Shown here: one piece after another, positions 17,712 through 27,064 of the stretch
Numbering within the stretch: position 1 is the first letter of the stretch
Layout: each line of letters starts with the position of its first letter
Assembly: GCA_964445645.1 (NCBI GenBank)
Contig: CAYULH010000007.1
Span: forward strand, 6,513-70,512
Origin: Aureispira sp964445645
GTDB lineage: Bacteria > Bacteroidota > Bacteroidia > Chitinophagales > Saprospiraceae
Reading direction: 5' to 3'
DNA: 64,000 nt
Translations under genes and position numbers: made by a program
The notes under the pieces: generated by a model
What the model was told of the DNA's origin: nothing
The model's database searches: none
What the model saw: only the letters and a program-made list of their open reading frames with translations

Positions 17712-18422
17712 ATGCCCCATAACAATCTTCCTCTTTTGGTGCTTCTTCTTTTTATGAGTCTACTAGGCTTGGCAGCTTGTTCTAACCAAAAGAATATCAT
17801 CTACATCAATGAATTATCAGCAACTCCTGAATCCAACAATCGTCTGGAACGCATCACCAATCTTTGGGTGGGTCATTTTTCTAATAAAATTGACAAGGCT
17901 AATAAGAAGCGACAAGAGATTATAGGTCGTAGGATTTGGAAGGAAAATCGTGTAGATGAATACTGGGCTTACATAGGATGGTTTCAGGCCAATGCTTATG
18001 AAACAGCTCTTTCTAGCAGTATCATACAAATTACCAAATTATCGCCTGATACAGCAATCCTTTTCTATTATCAAATCCAAGATAAAATAGTGGTTGATCC
18101 TTATGAGTGGCGGAAAGATGCCCCTTTTGAACAACTCAAAAAATCAGATTTAAAAGAGTTGGAGGCTGGCTGCAAAAGTTATGTGGTAGAACGACAAAAG
18201 GGTATGTACGAAATCATAGCTAATGCTCCTTGCTACAGTCCTATGGACAACAAGGTAAAATATCATGAGCTAAATGCACTACTCAGTTCTACAGGCATTC
18301 TTTTTAATACCAGATTGCTAGATGAATCTCTTAATGTGGTTGCAGAAAACAAACATGCTCAGTTTAGCAAACTCACTCGCCCAGAATTAGAAGAAAAATA
18401 CGCCAGCTTTTTGCAGGATTAA
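17712..18422 (+). CDS. CpcT/CpeT-like lipoprotein
   Basis: The product has 236 residues. A lipoprotein signal ends at Cys23 (MSLLGLAAC). The mature part matches the layout of the CpcT/CpeT family, known from cyanobacterial phycobilin lyases: an N-terminal LWVGHFSNKIDKANK, a central WAYIGWFQANAYETALSSS where the family has its Tyr-rich motif, then LEAGCKSYV, and a late Cys in IANAPCYSP. Phycobiliproteins are not expected in this phylum, so it is probably a general lipocalin-like binding protein; the ligand is unknown. It converges on the citrate synthase gene across a terminator. Confidence 0.75.
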   Translation: MPHNNLPLLVLLLFMSLLGLAACSNQKNIIYINELSATPESNNRLERITNLWVGHFSNKIDKANKKRQEIIGRRIWKENRVDEYWAYIGWFQANAYETALSSSIIQITKLSPDTAILFYYQIQDKIVVDPYEWRKDAPFEQLKKSDLKELEAGCKSYVVERQKGMYEIIANAPCYSPMDNKVKYHELNALLSSTGILFNTRLLDESLNVVAENKHAQFSKLTRPELEEKYASFLQD

Positions 18423-18459
18423 AGTATAACCCTAATTACACTTTCTCTCATAACAACAA

Positions 18460-18490
18460 ACAGCCACCCTGAGCAATTCAAGGTGGCTGT
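18460..18490. terminator. Bidirectional terminator between convergent genes
   Basis: ACAGCCACC (18460-18468) and GGTGGCTGT (18482-18490) form a perfect 9-bp stem with a 13-nt loop. The element lies between the CpcT-like gene (ends 18422) and the citrate synthase gene (ends 18518), which converge. Confidence 0.8.
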
Positions 18491-18517
18491 GTTAGTTTAT
18501 ACTAATACCAACAATTC

Positions 18518-19849
18518 CTACTCCTTGGTAGAGCCTGTTGTTTCTTTTTCGATTAAGGCACGCATTGCCGAAGAAGTTAATGATTTGGGACGCTCCAAAG
18601 GCATTCCCAAGGCACGTGACCACACCCCCGAAGCCAATACTCCCATAGCCCGAGACACACCAAATAGTACCGTGTAGAAGCTAAAGTCTTTGAGACCATA
18701 GTGCATCAATAATGCCCCAGAGTGTGCATCTACATTGGGCCAAGGGTTTTTCACTTTGCCCATATCCTGCAACAATGGTGGTACAATATCAAACAATTTC
18801 CATACGATTTTCACGATGGGGTCATCATCGATATAATCCTCTGCAAAAACACGTTGTGCCATGTAACGTGGGTCGGGTTGGCGCAATACCGCATGTCCAT
18901 ATCCCGGAATTACCTTGCCTTCTGACAAGGTTTTATTGATATAGTCTGTAATTTGGTCTGTACTAGGTGTTTGAGTACCTAAATCCTCTGTCATGTGCAA
19001 AATCCACTTGATTACTTCCTGATTGGCCAAACCGTGCAATGGCCCAGCCAAGGCATTCATACCACCCGACAAGGAATAATAAGGGTCGCTCAAGGTAGAG
19101 CCGACCAAGTGTGTCGTATGTGCAGAAGCATTGCCCCCTTCGTGGTCGGCATGAATGGTCAAATACAAACGCATCAAGCTCATAAAGTCAGGAGCGTCAC
19201 TAACGCCCAACATGTGTGCAAAGTTAGCCCCCCAATCCAACTCGGGATTAGGCTCAATATGATTGCCATTGTGATACGTTCTACGATAAATATAAGCGGC
19301 TACACGTGGCAAACAAGCTACCAAATTCATGGTATCTTCGTAGTAGGCATCCCAGTAATCAGATTTGCTAATGCCTTCGGCATAACGTTTTGCAAAAATA
19401 CTTTCTGTCTGCATAGACAAGATAGCAGCGCTAAACTGTGTCATAGGGTGGGTATCTACAGGCAATGCGTCCAACATTTTGAACGTATGTTCAGGCACCT
19501 TACTACGTTTTTTCCATTCCTCCGTTAACCACTTCACCTCGCGATCAGTTGGAATATCACCAATAAGCATCAACCAAAACAACCCTTCTGGCAAAGGTTC
19601 TTTTCCTCCTTCTGCCTTGGGTAGTGCTTGGCGCAATTGGCGAATAGAATAACCTCTAAAACGAATGCCTTCATAAGCATCCAATTCAGATGTTTCCCAA
19701 ATCATGCTCTTCATACCACGCATACCACCAAATACTTGGCTTACTGATACTTTATCTATGGTTAAGTCACCATACTCCTTTACCAATTCTTTGTTTGATT
19801 TGAAAAGAGCATACGCTTTCTCTTGAAATTTCTGTTTTAAGATATCCAT
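18518..19849 (-). CDS. gltA: Citrate synthase (eukaryote-like type)
   Basis: The product has 443 residues and condenses oxaloacetate with acetyl-CoA at the entry to the TCA and glyoxylate cycles. The catalytic triad is visible: His272 (GPLHGLANQ), His319 (PGYGHAVLR) and Asp374 (NVDAHSG). The sequence HADHEGGNASAHTTHLVGS and the overall length are closer to the mitochondrial-like citrate synthases than to E. coli GltA. It belongs functionally with the aceB-aceA pair further along, although it is not adjacent. Confidence 0.97.
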   Translation of the reverse strand: MDILKQKFQEKAYALFKSNKELVKEYGDLTIDKVSVSQVFGGMRGMKSMIWETSELDAYEGIRFRGYSIRQLRQALPKAEGGKEPLPEGLFWLMLIGDIPTDREVKWLTEEWKKRSKVPEHTFKMLDALPVDTHPMTQFSAAILSMQTESIFAKRYAEGISKSDYWDAYYEDTMNLVACLPRVAAYIYRRTYHNGNHIEPNPELDWGANFAHMLGVSDAPDFMSLMRLYLTIHADHEGGNASAHTTHLVGSTLSDPYYSLSGGMNALAGPLHGLANQEVIKWILHMTEDLGTQTPSTDQITDYINKTLSEGKVIPGYGHAVLRQPDPRYMAQRVFAEDYIDDDPIVKIVWKLFDIVPPLLQDMGKVKNPWPNVDAHSGALLMHYGLKDFSFYTVLFGVSRAMGVLASGVWSRALGMPLERPKSLTSSAMRALIEKETTGSTKE

Positions 19850-20254
19850 TTAGTTGTTTTTTTGCCTATAAGTTGACTATGGACAGAAATACTGTCGTTC
19901 TTTAATATTTGCTAAGTTTGTGATACAAGTTGTTCCTCTTTTGAGAATCAATCCTACTTAAAAGAATCCCAAACTATTTATTTAGTAAAAATTTCTATCT
20001 TGGAATTGATTAACCAATAAAAACAAGGCATAGAGTTAAGCCTTATAAATGAACTTTTTAAGAGGGATTTTTAGTTCTTTTAATTGAACAATATACCTAT
20101 GGTTTTGTTCGCCCAAATTAATATTTTTTTTCTACTAAACAAGAATTCCATAAGCAAATCTAGTTTGAGGTAAATTTTATGTTTAAGTGGTACGTTTCTC
20201 TCAAATATTTTTGATAGCAATAGTACCCAAACACGCATAAGTCCCCCTACAATA
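19850..20254. other. Intergenic region without recognised gene
   Basis: This is 405 AT-rich bases between the start of the citrate synthase gene and the end of rmlA, both minus strand. It should hold the citrate synthase promoter and the rmlA terminator. I see no strong hairpin, and a 76-codon frame here has no protein-like features. Confidence 0.5.
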
Positions 20255-21133
20255 CTATCCCAAATCATCGCGCCACTCCAATACTTTGAACAAGTATTGC
20301 CCATAACCACTTTTCTTGTATTTTTTGCCAGCAGCCCTCAATTCATCCGCAGAAATAAAACCTTGACGATAAGCCACTTCTTCAATACATCCCACTTTCA
20401 ATCCTTGACGCTCTTCTATCACCTCAATAAACTGTCCTGCTTGCATCAAGGAAGCATGAGTGCCTGTATCTAACCATGCTACGCCCCTACCCAATGGCAT
20501 CACCTTCAATTTGCCTTGTTCTAGATAATGTTTGTTCACATCTGTAATCTCATACTCTCCACGGGCACTAGGCTTCAAACCTTTGGCTATCTTTATCACA
20601 GAATTATCATAAAAATACAGCCCCGGAATAGCATAATCTGACTTGGGTTCAGCAGGTTTTTCCTCGATTGAATAAGCCATGTTATTTTCATCAAAAGCGA
20701 CCACCCCATAACGCTCTGGGTCTGCTACACGATAAGCAAATACAATGCCGCCATCGGGCTTGGTGCTTTCCTTGAGCAATTGATTGAGATTGCTTCCATA
20801 AAAAATATTATCTCCCAAAATCAAACAAACACTATCGTCTCCTATAAACTCCTCGCCTAGCACAAAAGCCTGTGCCAAGCCATTGGGCACTTCTTGCGCC
20901 TTGTACTGAATATTGCACCCAATTTGGGCACCATTTCCCAACAATTTTTCAAAATTAGGCAAATCATAAGGCGTAGAAATGATTAGAATATCCTGAATTC
21001 CTGCCGACATCAGTGTAGATAAAGGATAATAAATCATAGGTTTATCGTATACAGGCATCAGTTGTTTACTCACTGCTAATGTTAATGGATGCAAACGTGT
21101 TCCTAATCCTCCTGCTAAAATGATTCCTTTCAT
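20255..21133 (-). CDS. rmlA: Glucose-1-phosphate thymidylyltransferase
   Basis: The product has 292 residues from ATG at 21133 (MKGIILAGGLGTRLHPLT); upstream TTG codons are ignored. It makes dTDP-glucose from glucose-1-phosphate and dTTP, the first step of dTDP-rhamnose and related sugar synthesis. Diagnostic segments are the nucleotide-binding GGLGTRLHP, SKQLMPVYDKPMIYYP, LGDNIFYG, EEKPAEPKS and GVAWLDTGTH. No rmlB, rmlC or rmlD is adjacent, so the pathway is dispersed. The product could feed the glycosyltransferase fusion at 9285-11261. Confidence 0.96.
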   Translation of the reverse strand: MKGIILAGGLGTRLHPLTLAVSKQLMPVYDKPMIYYPLSTLMSAGIQDILIISTPYDLPNFEKLLGNGAQIGCNIQYKAQEVPNGLAQAFVLGEEFIGDDSVCLILGDNIFYGSNLNQLLKESTKPDGGIVFAYRVADPERYGVVAFDENNMAYSIEEKPAEPKSDYAIPGLYFYDNSVIKIAKGLKPSARGEYEITDVNKHYLEQGKLKVMPLGRGVAWLDTGTHASLMQAGQFIEVIEERQGLKVGCIEEVAYRQGFISADELRAAGKKYKKSGYGQYLFKVLEWRDDLG

Positions 21134-21727
21134 TGGTAATGGCAATTAATTAATGTTGTAGTGGTTTCTTAGCTTTATAACAATCATTTTGGCATAGACT
21201 ATGCCTTAAATAGAAAACTAATAACAATTCGTAATAAAAGCTAAAGATTAACCGTTTAAATAGTTGGTACAAACTTAAAAAAAAATTAGGGGCTGCTGAT
21301 AAAGTCCGTCTATTATTATTATTGGAACAACTTGTTTTGGGGGCGTTGAAATTATTTTTTATAATAATGCCCAATAATTGCAAAACATTCCTTGGAGAAA
21401 TCCGATAAATAAGACTTACTTTTAGAGCATTGTTGGAGAAACCTATTCGTGGGCAACCAAAATCCCCCTTCTTATTGCAAAGGGAATTCCCTATAGGTAA
21501 AAGTTATGATTTTAAGTAGTCTCTAAAAAGTAAACGGACTAAAAAACGATTCTTTTTCCCCAGCTCATCGTTGGAAATACTCGTCTTAGCCCGCTAAGAC
21601 TGTGTTTTCCGCCTCGATCTGGACAAAAATCTCTCATTTTTTATTGTACGGTTTCTTTTTTTCATCTACTTAAATCTCAACTGCCGAGGTTTCTCTTGTT
21701 TCTCAACATAAAAACATCACTAAAAAC
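21134..21727. other. Divergent intergenic region upstream of the first PD40 paralogue
   Basis: This stretch of about 590 bases between rmlA and the divergent envelope gene has no convincing ORF. A short hairpin GTCTTAG-cccg-CTAAGAC is seen at 21583-21600, about 130 bases before the next start codon, and could lie in its 5' UTR. Confidence 0.5.
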
Positions 21728-23977
21728 ATGAGGAAATTATATACGATTTTCTTCTTGTCCATTCTGTTTGTAGGAATGGCACAAGCTCAAAAAACACTGC
21801 CTTGGAGAAAACGCCTAAAAATGGCACAAGATTACGAGAAGGCAGGCGATTATTACCAAGCTGCTGTTTATTACGAAGGGGTGTACGCCGAAAAAAGCGA
21901 CAAACCCGAGTATATATACCAAGCAGGCAATTGCTATTATTTGTTGCGTGATTATGCCAATGCCATCAAGGCATTGGAACCCGTCAAAGACAAAAATGAT
22001 GAATTTGACAAACCGGGCTACAAATATGCTATAGCACTCAAGCAAGCGGGCCAATCGGCCAAGGCCAAAACAGCTTTTGGCGACTTTGTAAAAAGTTATC
22101 CTCAAGAAAAAGAAGATTATACGCTGCTCAAGGAAAGCTGTGAGAATGAGATCAAAGGTTGTGATTTTGCCTTAAATAAGGATCAGCACAACAATCCTTC
22201 TGTAAAGGTACAATTGCTCGATGCCAAGATCAACACCAACAAAACAGAATTTGCGCCTATTCCTTTTGGAACAAATGTACTGTACTTTTCTTCCTCCTTC
22301 TCTGGGGCAGCCAAAGTCTACCACAGCAAGAAAAGTGGCGACAACTGGTCACGCCCACAAGTGCCCACGATTTTTGAAGGCAAGATGGAACGACCACACT
22401 TTGGTAATGGCACCTTCACAGAAGATGGCGAGCGTTTTTATTTCACACAATGCGATTTGCCCAATGGCAACCCTTCTTGTGCCTTGTATGTAATGAGCAA
22501 AATTTCTGATACCGAATGGTCGCAGCCTCTTATGCTGCCCAATTATATCAATGAAGAAGGCTCCAACACTACCCATCCTTGTGTGGTGACTATAGATGAC
22601 AAGGAGATTCTTTACTTTGTTTCTAATCGTGAAGGTGGCCGTGGAGGATTGGATGTTTGGTTTACTACCCGTACAGTGGGTAGTGCAGGCAATAACTTTA
22701 CCTTGCCCAAAAACCTAGGGCGCAATATCAATACCCCCGGCGATGAAATCACGCCTCATTATGACAAAGCAGAAGGCATGTTATATTTCAGCTCCAATGG
22801 GCGTGTGAGTGCTGGAGGCTTGGATGTATTCAAATCCAAAGGCAGCAAACTACAATGGGAAGTGGCTCAAAACTTGGGCTTTCCTACCAACTCTACTGCC
22901 GATGATTTGTACTATGTAGTCAGTGAAGCACATGGCGGCGGGTACTTTGTTTCCAATCGTCTACTCGCTCCCAACAAAACAGCTACTACTGATGATGATA
23001 TTTTCTATTTTGGTGAAGACAAAATCATTGTAACCATCAGTGGGGATATTACCGATGCGGCTTACCCCGAAAATGGCAACTTGGAAGAAGTAAATATTAA
23101 GCTGTTTAATGACGATGAATTGGTAGAGGAGCGTATTTCTTCCACTGGTGAGTATCGTTTTAAGTTGGACCCCAAAAAGTTGTATACTGTAGAAGTTAGC
23201 AAGGAAGGTTATAATATTGCTAGTTTTGATGTGAATACTGGTGATTTTCAGTACTCTGAAGATGTCGTCAAAAACATTGCCTTAGAAGTACCCATGCCTG
23301 ATGAAGTGCCTGTAGATTGGGATGCACTCAAATTCCAAATTGTACCACCTGAGTATGACTCTAGAGACAATCCTTACACCCTGCCTTTTGATCCAATTGA
23401 TCCAGTTACAGGCGAAGAGTATACGGGCGAACTCTTAGAAATGTATGAAGAAATTAAGCGTGATGTGGCCGACCTGTCAGAGACAGGACAGTTGTATTAT
23501 GATGGGCCTGACGGCGAATTGCTGCCTTATATGGGCGATTTGGTAGAAAATACACCTGATGACCCAGACCCTGACCCAGACCCTGACCCAATCACCCCCA
23601 TCTACCCCAACACAGATGTGGCACCAGCAGGAACCGTTTATGTGATTCAAGTGGCGGCCGTGCGTCGTTACAAGAGTTACAAATATGAAGCCTTGAACGA
23701 AGTAGGCCGATTGCTATTTGAGAATATTGATGGTGGCATCAAGCGTGTGATGGTAGTGCCTGAAGAGTCCACAGATGATGGCCTAGATGGCTTTAAATCC
23801 AAAGGAGAAGCACTCAATACCTTATCTTATGTGATGAACAATACCCGTTTTGAAAATGCTTTTGTTATCAAAGTGGTAGATGGTGAACGTGTAGGAGAAG
23901 GTTTTAGAGGCTGGGATGAGGAAGAAGAAGAATTTGAGGAGGAGGACTCTGTTAATGATGATTATGACGGTTTTTAG
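21728..23977 (+). CDS. TPR-PD40-SPOR-like envelope protein, copy 1
   Basis: The product has 749 residues with a cleavable signal peptide (MRKLYTIFFLSILFVGMAQA). Order: TPR repeats (about 28-140); WD40-like PD40 repeats (about 165-430) with FAPIPFGTNVLYFSSS and HPCVVTIDDKEILYFVSNREGG; a carboxypeptidase-regulatory-like sandwich (about 435-520); an acidic DPDPDP linker (about 615-627); and a C-terminal SPOR-like domain (YVIQVAAVRRYKSYKYE through FVIKVVDGERVGEGFRGW). This recalls PorE-type proteins of the type 9 secretion system, with SPOR in place of OmpA as the possible peptidoglycan-binding part. The tail is strongly acidic. It has a paralogue immediately downstream. Confidence 0.85.
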   Translation: MRKLYTIFFLSILFVGMAQAQKTLPWRKRLKMAQDYEKAGDYYQAAVYYEGVYAEKSDKPEYIYQAGNCYYLLRDYANAIKALEPVKDKNDEFDKPGYKYAIALKQAGQSAKAKTAFGDFVKSYPQEKEDYTLLKESCENEIKGCDFALNKDQHNNPSVKVQLLDAKINTNKTEFAPIPFGTNVLYFSSSFSGAAKVYHSKKSGDNWSRPQVPTIFEGKMERPHFGNGTFTEDGERFYFTQCDLPNGNPSCALYVMSKISDTEWSQPLMLPNYINEEGSNTTHPCVVTIDDKEILYFVSNREGGRGGLDVWFTTRTVGSAGNNFTLPKNLGRNINTPGDEITPHYDKAEGMLYFSSNGRVSAGGLDVFKSKGSKLQWEVAQNLGFPTNSTADDLYYVVSEAHGGGYFVSNRLLAPNKTATTDDDIFYFGEDKIIVTISGDITDAAYPENGNLEEVNIKLFNDDELVEERISSTGEYRFKLDPKKLYTVEVSKEGYNIASFDVNTGDFQYSEDVVKNIALEVPMPDEVPVDWDALKFQIVPPEYDSRDNPYTLPFDPIDPVTGEEYTGELLEMYEEIKRDVADLSETGQLYYDGPDGELLPYMGDLVENTPDDPDPDPDPDPITPIYPNTDVAPAGTVYVIQVAAVRRYKSYKYEALNEVGRLLFENIDGGIKRVMVVPEESTDDGLDGFKSKGEALNTLSYVMNNTRFENAFVIKVVDGERVGEGFRGWDEEEEEFEEEDSVNDDYDGF

Positions 23978-24017
23978 ACTATAAAAATCACCGCCTTTTT
24001 GAAGGCAGAAATACCAA

Positions 24018-24078
24018 AGGTTAAGTTGTTAAAGAAATTCTTTGAATGAGGATTCAACCTAACAGCTTAACCTTTTTT
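24018..24078 (+). terminator. Intrinsic terminator after the first PD40 paralogue
   Basis: AGGTTAAGTTGTTA (24018-24031) pairs with TAACAGCTTAACCT (24060-24073) with a single G-U-type mismatch and is followed by a T-run. It separates the two paralogous genes into independent transcripts. Confidence 0.8.
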
Positions 24079-24249
24079 ATGCTCTATATCTTATGTTTAA
24101 GTGACTTTTTCCTGCCATCTACCAACAATTTTTAGACAATATTCTTAATAACTTGCCCTGTTTTCATTTTTATGGAGATTTTAAGTATTTTTTGAAGCCC
24201 AATATTAGGTCTAGGTTTTCATTTTGGCTAAGAATAAGGTTAGATTTTT

Positions 24250-24277
24250 TTGCTATAACTGAATTGTTTTATCTTTG
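24250..24277 (+). promoter_or_regulatory. Putative Bacteroidota-type promoter for the second PD40 paralogue
   Basis: TATCTTTG at 24270-24277 matches the -7 consensus TAnnTTTG. TTG at 24250-24252 could be the -33 element, though the 17-nt spacer is shorter than the usual 19-21. The start codon is 116 bases downstream. Confidence 0.4.
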
Positions 24278-24340
24278 CGTATCCCAAGAGTAATTATTCC
24301 CACTACTTTGAGCATTACTTTATATTTTAAACACTTCAAG

Positions 24341-24381
24341 AAAACCTGTTTGTCTTTACTAGTAGAAGGCTAACAGGTTTT
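24341..24381 (+). promoter_or_regulatory. 5'-UTR hairpin just before the start codon
   Basis: AAAACCTGTT (24341-24350) and AACAGGTTTT (24372-24381) form a perfect 10-bp stem. It ends 12 bases before the ATG at 24394 and is followed by a short T-stretch. It could control translation initiation, stabilise the mRNA or act as an attenuator. Confidence 0.6.
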
Positions 24382-24393
24382 ACATTTTTCAAT

Positions 24394-26682
24394 ATGAATA
24401 TCATTAATAATATACAATTATCAACGATACTTACATTTGTTTTGTTATTAAGTGTTTCTTATGCTTGTGTAAGCCCCAAGGATGGCTTGGCACCTTGGCG
24501 CAAGCGTGCCAAGTTGGCGGCAGCACTGGAACGTAGTGGAGACTTAGAACAAGCTGCTTCTCTATACCAAGGTATTTATGAAGAAAAACCTGAAAAATTA
24601 GAGTATTTGTACAAAGCTGGTGTTTGTTTCTTGGAGTTTAGGGATTATCAAAATGCGGTAGATGCGTTTGCCCCTTTGCAAAAAGAAATAGAAAACCCTA
24701 AGTATGAAAAGCCGTGCTACAAATATGCGTTGGCACTCAAACAGTTGGGAAAGCCTCAAGCTGCCAAGGAGGCTTTCAATTATTTTTTATTGCATTATCA
24801 AGGAGCAGACAAGGAGGAATATCGATTGATTATTGAGAACGAAATCAAGGGTTGTAATTATGCCCTAAAAGCAAGAAATTATACCAATCCTGCTATCAAA
24901 ATCGATCATTTGAGCAACAAAATCAACAGCAAGAAGGTAGAGTTTGCCCCCATTCCTTTTGCCAATGATGTCTTGTATTTTTCTTCTACTACATCGGGTG
25001 TAGCCGCTATTTACCGCACTGTTAAGCAGAAAGACGACTGGCTCACACCTCAAATACCAAGTATCTTTTTGGACAAAATGGAGCGCACCCACTTTGGCAA
25101 TGGCACCTTTACTACTGATGGGTCACGTTTTTATTTTACACAATGTGATATAGAAGCGGGCAAACCACAATGTGCCATCTATTTGATGGAAAATTTGGGT
25201 GGGGGACAATGGTCTGATCCTGTTATATTACCTGATTATATCAACCCTCAAAACGTTAATACTACGCACCCATTGGTTGTAGATTTAGGCGATCAGGAAG
25301 TACTATATTTTTCTTCTAATAGACCTGGTGGACGTGGTGGTTTGGATTTGTGGTATTGTACTCGCCCCAAATCTGGAGATGCCAAAAGCTTTACCTTGCC
25401 CAAAAACTTGGGGCGAAACATCAATAGTGTGGGCGACGAAATTAGCCCCTTCTATCATCAGGCTACTGGTACTTTGTATTTTAGCTCTAATGGACGGGTA
25501 AGTGCTGGGGGCTTGGATATTTTTAAATCCAAAGGGGCAAAACTACAATGGGAAGTGGCGCAAAATATGGGATTTCCTGTCAACTCGGCAGCCGATGATT
25601 TGTATTACACCGTTAGTGAGGCACATGGAGGTGGTTATTTGGTGTCCAATCGCCCTTTTACGCCCAAAAGAACCAATACCACCGATGATGATATTTTTTA
25701 CTTTGGGGTAGAATCTATTGATTTGGAATGGCTCATTACGGTACACCAAGCCGATGATCTCAACAAAACAGCTCTGGAAGCAGTAAATATGCAACTCTTT
25801 CAGCGTACACAGGATGGCACTGAAGAACTGATTGAGGAAAAATTGCTGACCAACGGCAAGTTACAATTTCAAGATTTAGCTCCTAATAGCAATTATTTGT
25901 TATTAATCACCAAAAAGGATTATGAATCCTATAGTTATGAATTTACAACGGGAGCTGTTTCTAAACAACAAGAAGCATTTATTCCCTTGCAGCCTCGTCA
26001 AACAGCGATTGCAACCCCTCGTGTAGATCCACAGCTTATTCGCCATTATTTGATGCCTCCCCAATATAACAGCAATGCTAGAGCCTATCAATTGCCCTTA
26101 GATCCCATTGATCCTCTATCTGGCATTGCCTATGAAGGCGATACTCTAAAAATATTTTATGAGTTGGATGCCATTGCAGGTCTAGGCGACCAGCGCCGTT
26201 TGTATTATGATGAAAATGGTCAACCTCAACCCTATCATGCGCCTATCATAGCCCCCGATGATCCTCAAGAAGATTATCCTGCTGTTCCGGGGCCTTATGC
26301 CCCTAGTGCCATTGCTCCTGATAATGTGGTGTACAAAATTCAGGTTTCGGCCGTTCGCAACTTCAAACCTTATAAGTATGAAGAACTCAAAGAGATTGGA
26401 CGCTTGGCAACCGAGGAAATTGAAGGGGGATTGCAGCGAATTTTGGTCATCAACAAAGAGGAGTATATTAATGATATACAAGGCTATAAGCGCAAATCAG
26501 ATGCCCTCAATGCTTTGTCTTATGTACTCAACAATTCTAGTTTTAGGTATGCTTTTGTTATCAAATATGTTGATGGCGAACGGGTTGGTGAAGGGTTTAG
26601 GGGTTGGAATGAAGAGGAGGGTTTAGAGACAGACACCAAACCTGACGGGCGTATTATTGAAGATACTTATGAAGGGTTTTAG
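24394..26682 (+). CDS. TPR-PD40-SPOR-like envelope protein, copy 2
   Basis: The product has 762 residues and is a tandem paralogue of the preceding gene with the same domain order. Order: hydrophobic leader with a possible lipobox (VSYAC, Cys25), TPR repeats (about 30-145), PD40 repeats (about 170-435, FAPIPFANDVLYFSS), a sandwich domain (about 440-530), a Pro-rich linker, and a C-terminal SPOR-like domain (YKIQVSAVRNFKPYKYEELKE to FVIKYVDGERVGEGFRGW). The near-identical ends suggest a conserved partner interaction. Its own promoter and 5' hairpin, and a terminator after copy 1, point to separate regulation. The role is probably in outer-membrane/periplasm anchoring of secretion or motility complexes, by analogy with PorE. 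Confidence 0.85.
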   Translation: MNIINNIQLSTILTFVLLLSVSYACVSPKDGLAPWRKRAKLAAALERSGDLEQAASLYQGIYEEKPEKLEYLYKAGVCFLEFRDYQNAVDAFAPLQKEIENPKYEKPCYKYALALKQLGKPQAAKEAFNYFLLHYQGADKEEYRLIIENEIKGCNYALKARNYTNPAIKIDHLSNKINSKKVEFAPIPFANDVLYFSSTTSGVAAIYRTVKQKDDWLTPQIPSIFLDKMERTHFGNGTFTTDGSRFYFTQCDIEAGKPQCAIYLMENLGGGQWSDPVILPDYINPQNVNTTHPLVVDLGDQEVLYFSSNRPGGRGGLDLWYCTRPKSGDAKSFTLPKNLGRNINSVGDEISPFYHQATGTLYFSSNGRVSAGGLDIFKSKGAKLQWEVAQNMGFPVNSAADDLYYTVSEAHGGGYLVSNRPFTPKRTNTTDDDIFYFGVESIDLEWLITVHQADDLNKTALEAVNMQLFQRTQDGTEELIEEKLLTNGKLQFQDLAPNSNYLLLITKKDYESYSYEFTTGAVSKQQEAFIPLQPRQTAIATPRVDPQLIRHYLMPPQYNSNARAYQLPLDPIDPLSGIAYEGDTLKIFYELDAIAGLGDQRRLYYDENGQPQPYHAPIIAPDDPQEDYPAVPGPYAPSAIAPDNVVYKIQVSAVRNFKPYKYEELKEIGRLATEEIEGGLQRILVINKEEYINDIQGYKRKSDALNALSYVLNNSSFRYAFVIKYVDGERVGEGFRGWNEEEGLETDTKPDGRIIEDTYEGF

Positions 26683-27064
26683 ATGCTGTATGCTTGCTTT
26701 TCATTCTTAGCGAAAAAAACATGAGTCCTCTCTTAAATTGAGTTGACTCATGTTAATTCAGTACTCCTATCTTTTTTTCGTACTTTTTGACGGTTTTAGC
26801 GAAGGCGTATTGCCGGGAGTATTTTTATTATCTCTCTGCCGTCTATCTGGTTTTCCTGTTGATTTGGCTATTCTCTTTGGCCCGGGTTTAAGTCCCATAC
26901 AATGTTATAATTTAATTAAAAAAACAAATTTATTTTACAATTAATTAAACTATTAGACCTGATATAAAGTTCCGCAGGTGGAAGTTTTAATCTCAAAAAA
27001 TTATTTTTACTCCAAAAAATAAGCTTTACTAAATATCCAAACAACATTATTCCTTGTTCTTATA
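26683..27064. other. Intergenic region between convergent genes
   Basis: These 380 bases separate the second PD40 paralogue from recA. Apart from the hairpin at 26718-26754, I see no feature. A 64-codon plus-strand frame at 26750-26944 lacks any recognisable property and starts inside the hairpin. Confidence 0.55.
26718..26754. terminator. Terminator hairpin downstream of the second PD40 paralogue
   Basis: AACATGAGTC (26718-26727) pairs perfectly with GACTCATGTT (26745-26754) around a 17-nt loop. A run of As precedes the stem on the plus strand, so the U-run favours termination of minus-strand transcripts. It can also end the plus-strand mRNA. Confidence 0.65.

Noticed and set aside
20080..20310. 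76-codon minus-strand frame overlapping the end of rmlA
   Set aside because: Its first part overlaps conserved rmlA coding sequence in another frame and the rest is AT-rich low-quality sequence.
23560..23592. Short repeat encoding DPDPDP
   Set aside because: It is an acidic interdomain linker in frame within the PD40 protein, common in exported proteins, and not a separate element.
26750..26944. 64-codon plus-strand frame between convergent genes
   Set aside because: It starts inside a terminator hairpin and shows no family, signal peptide or conserved composition.
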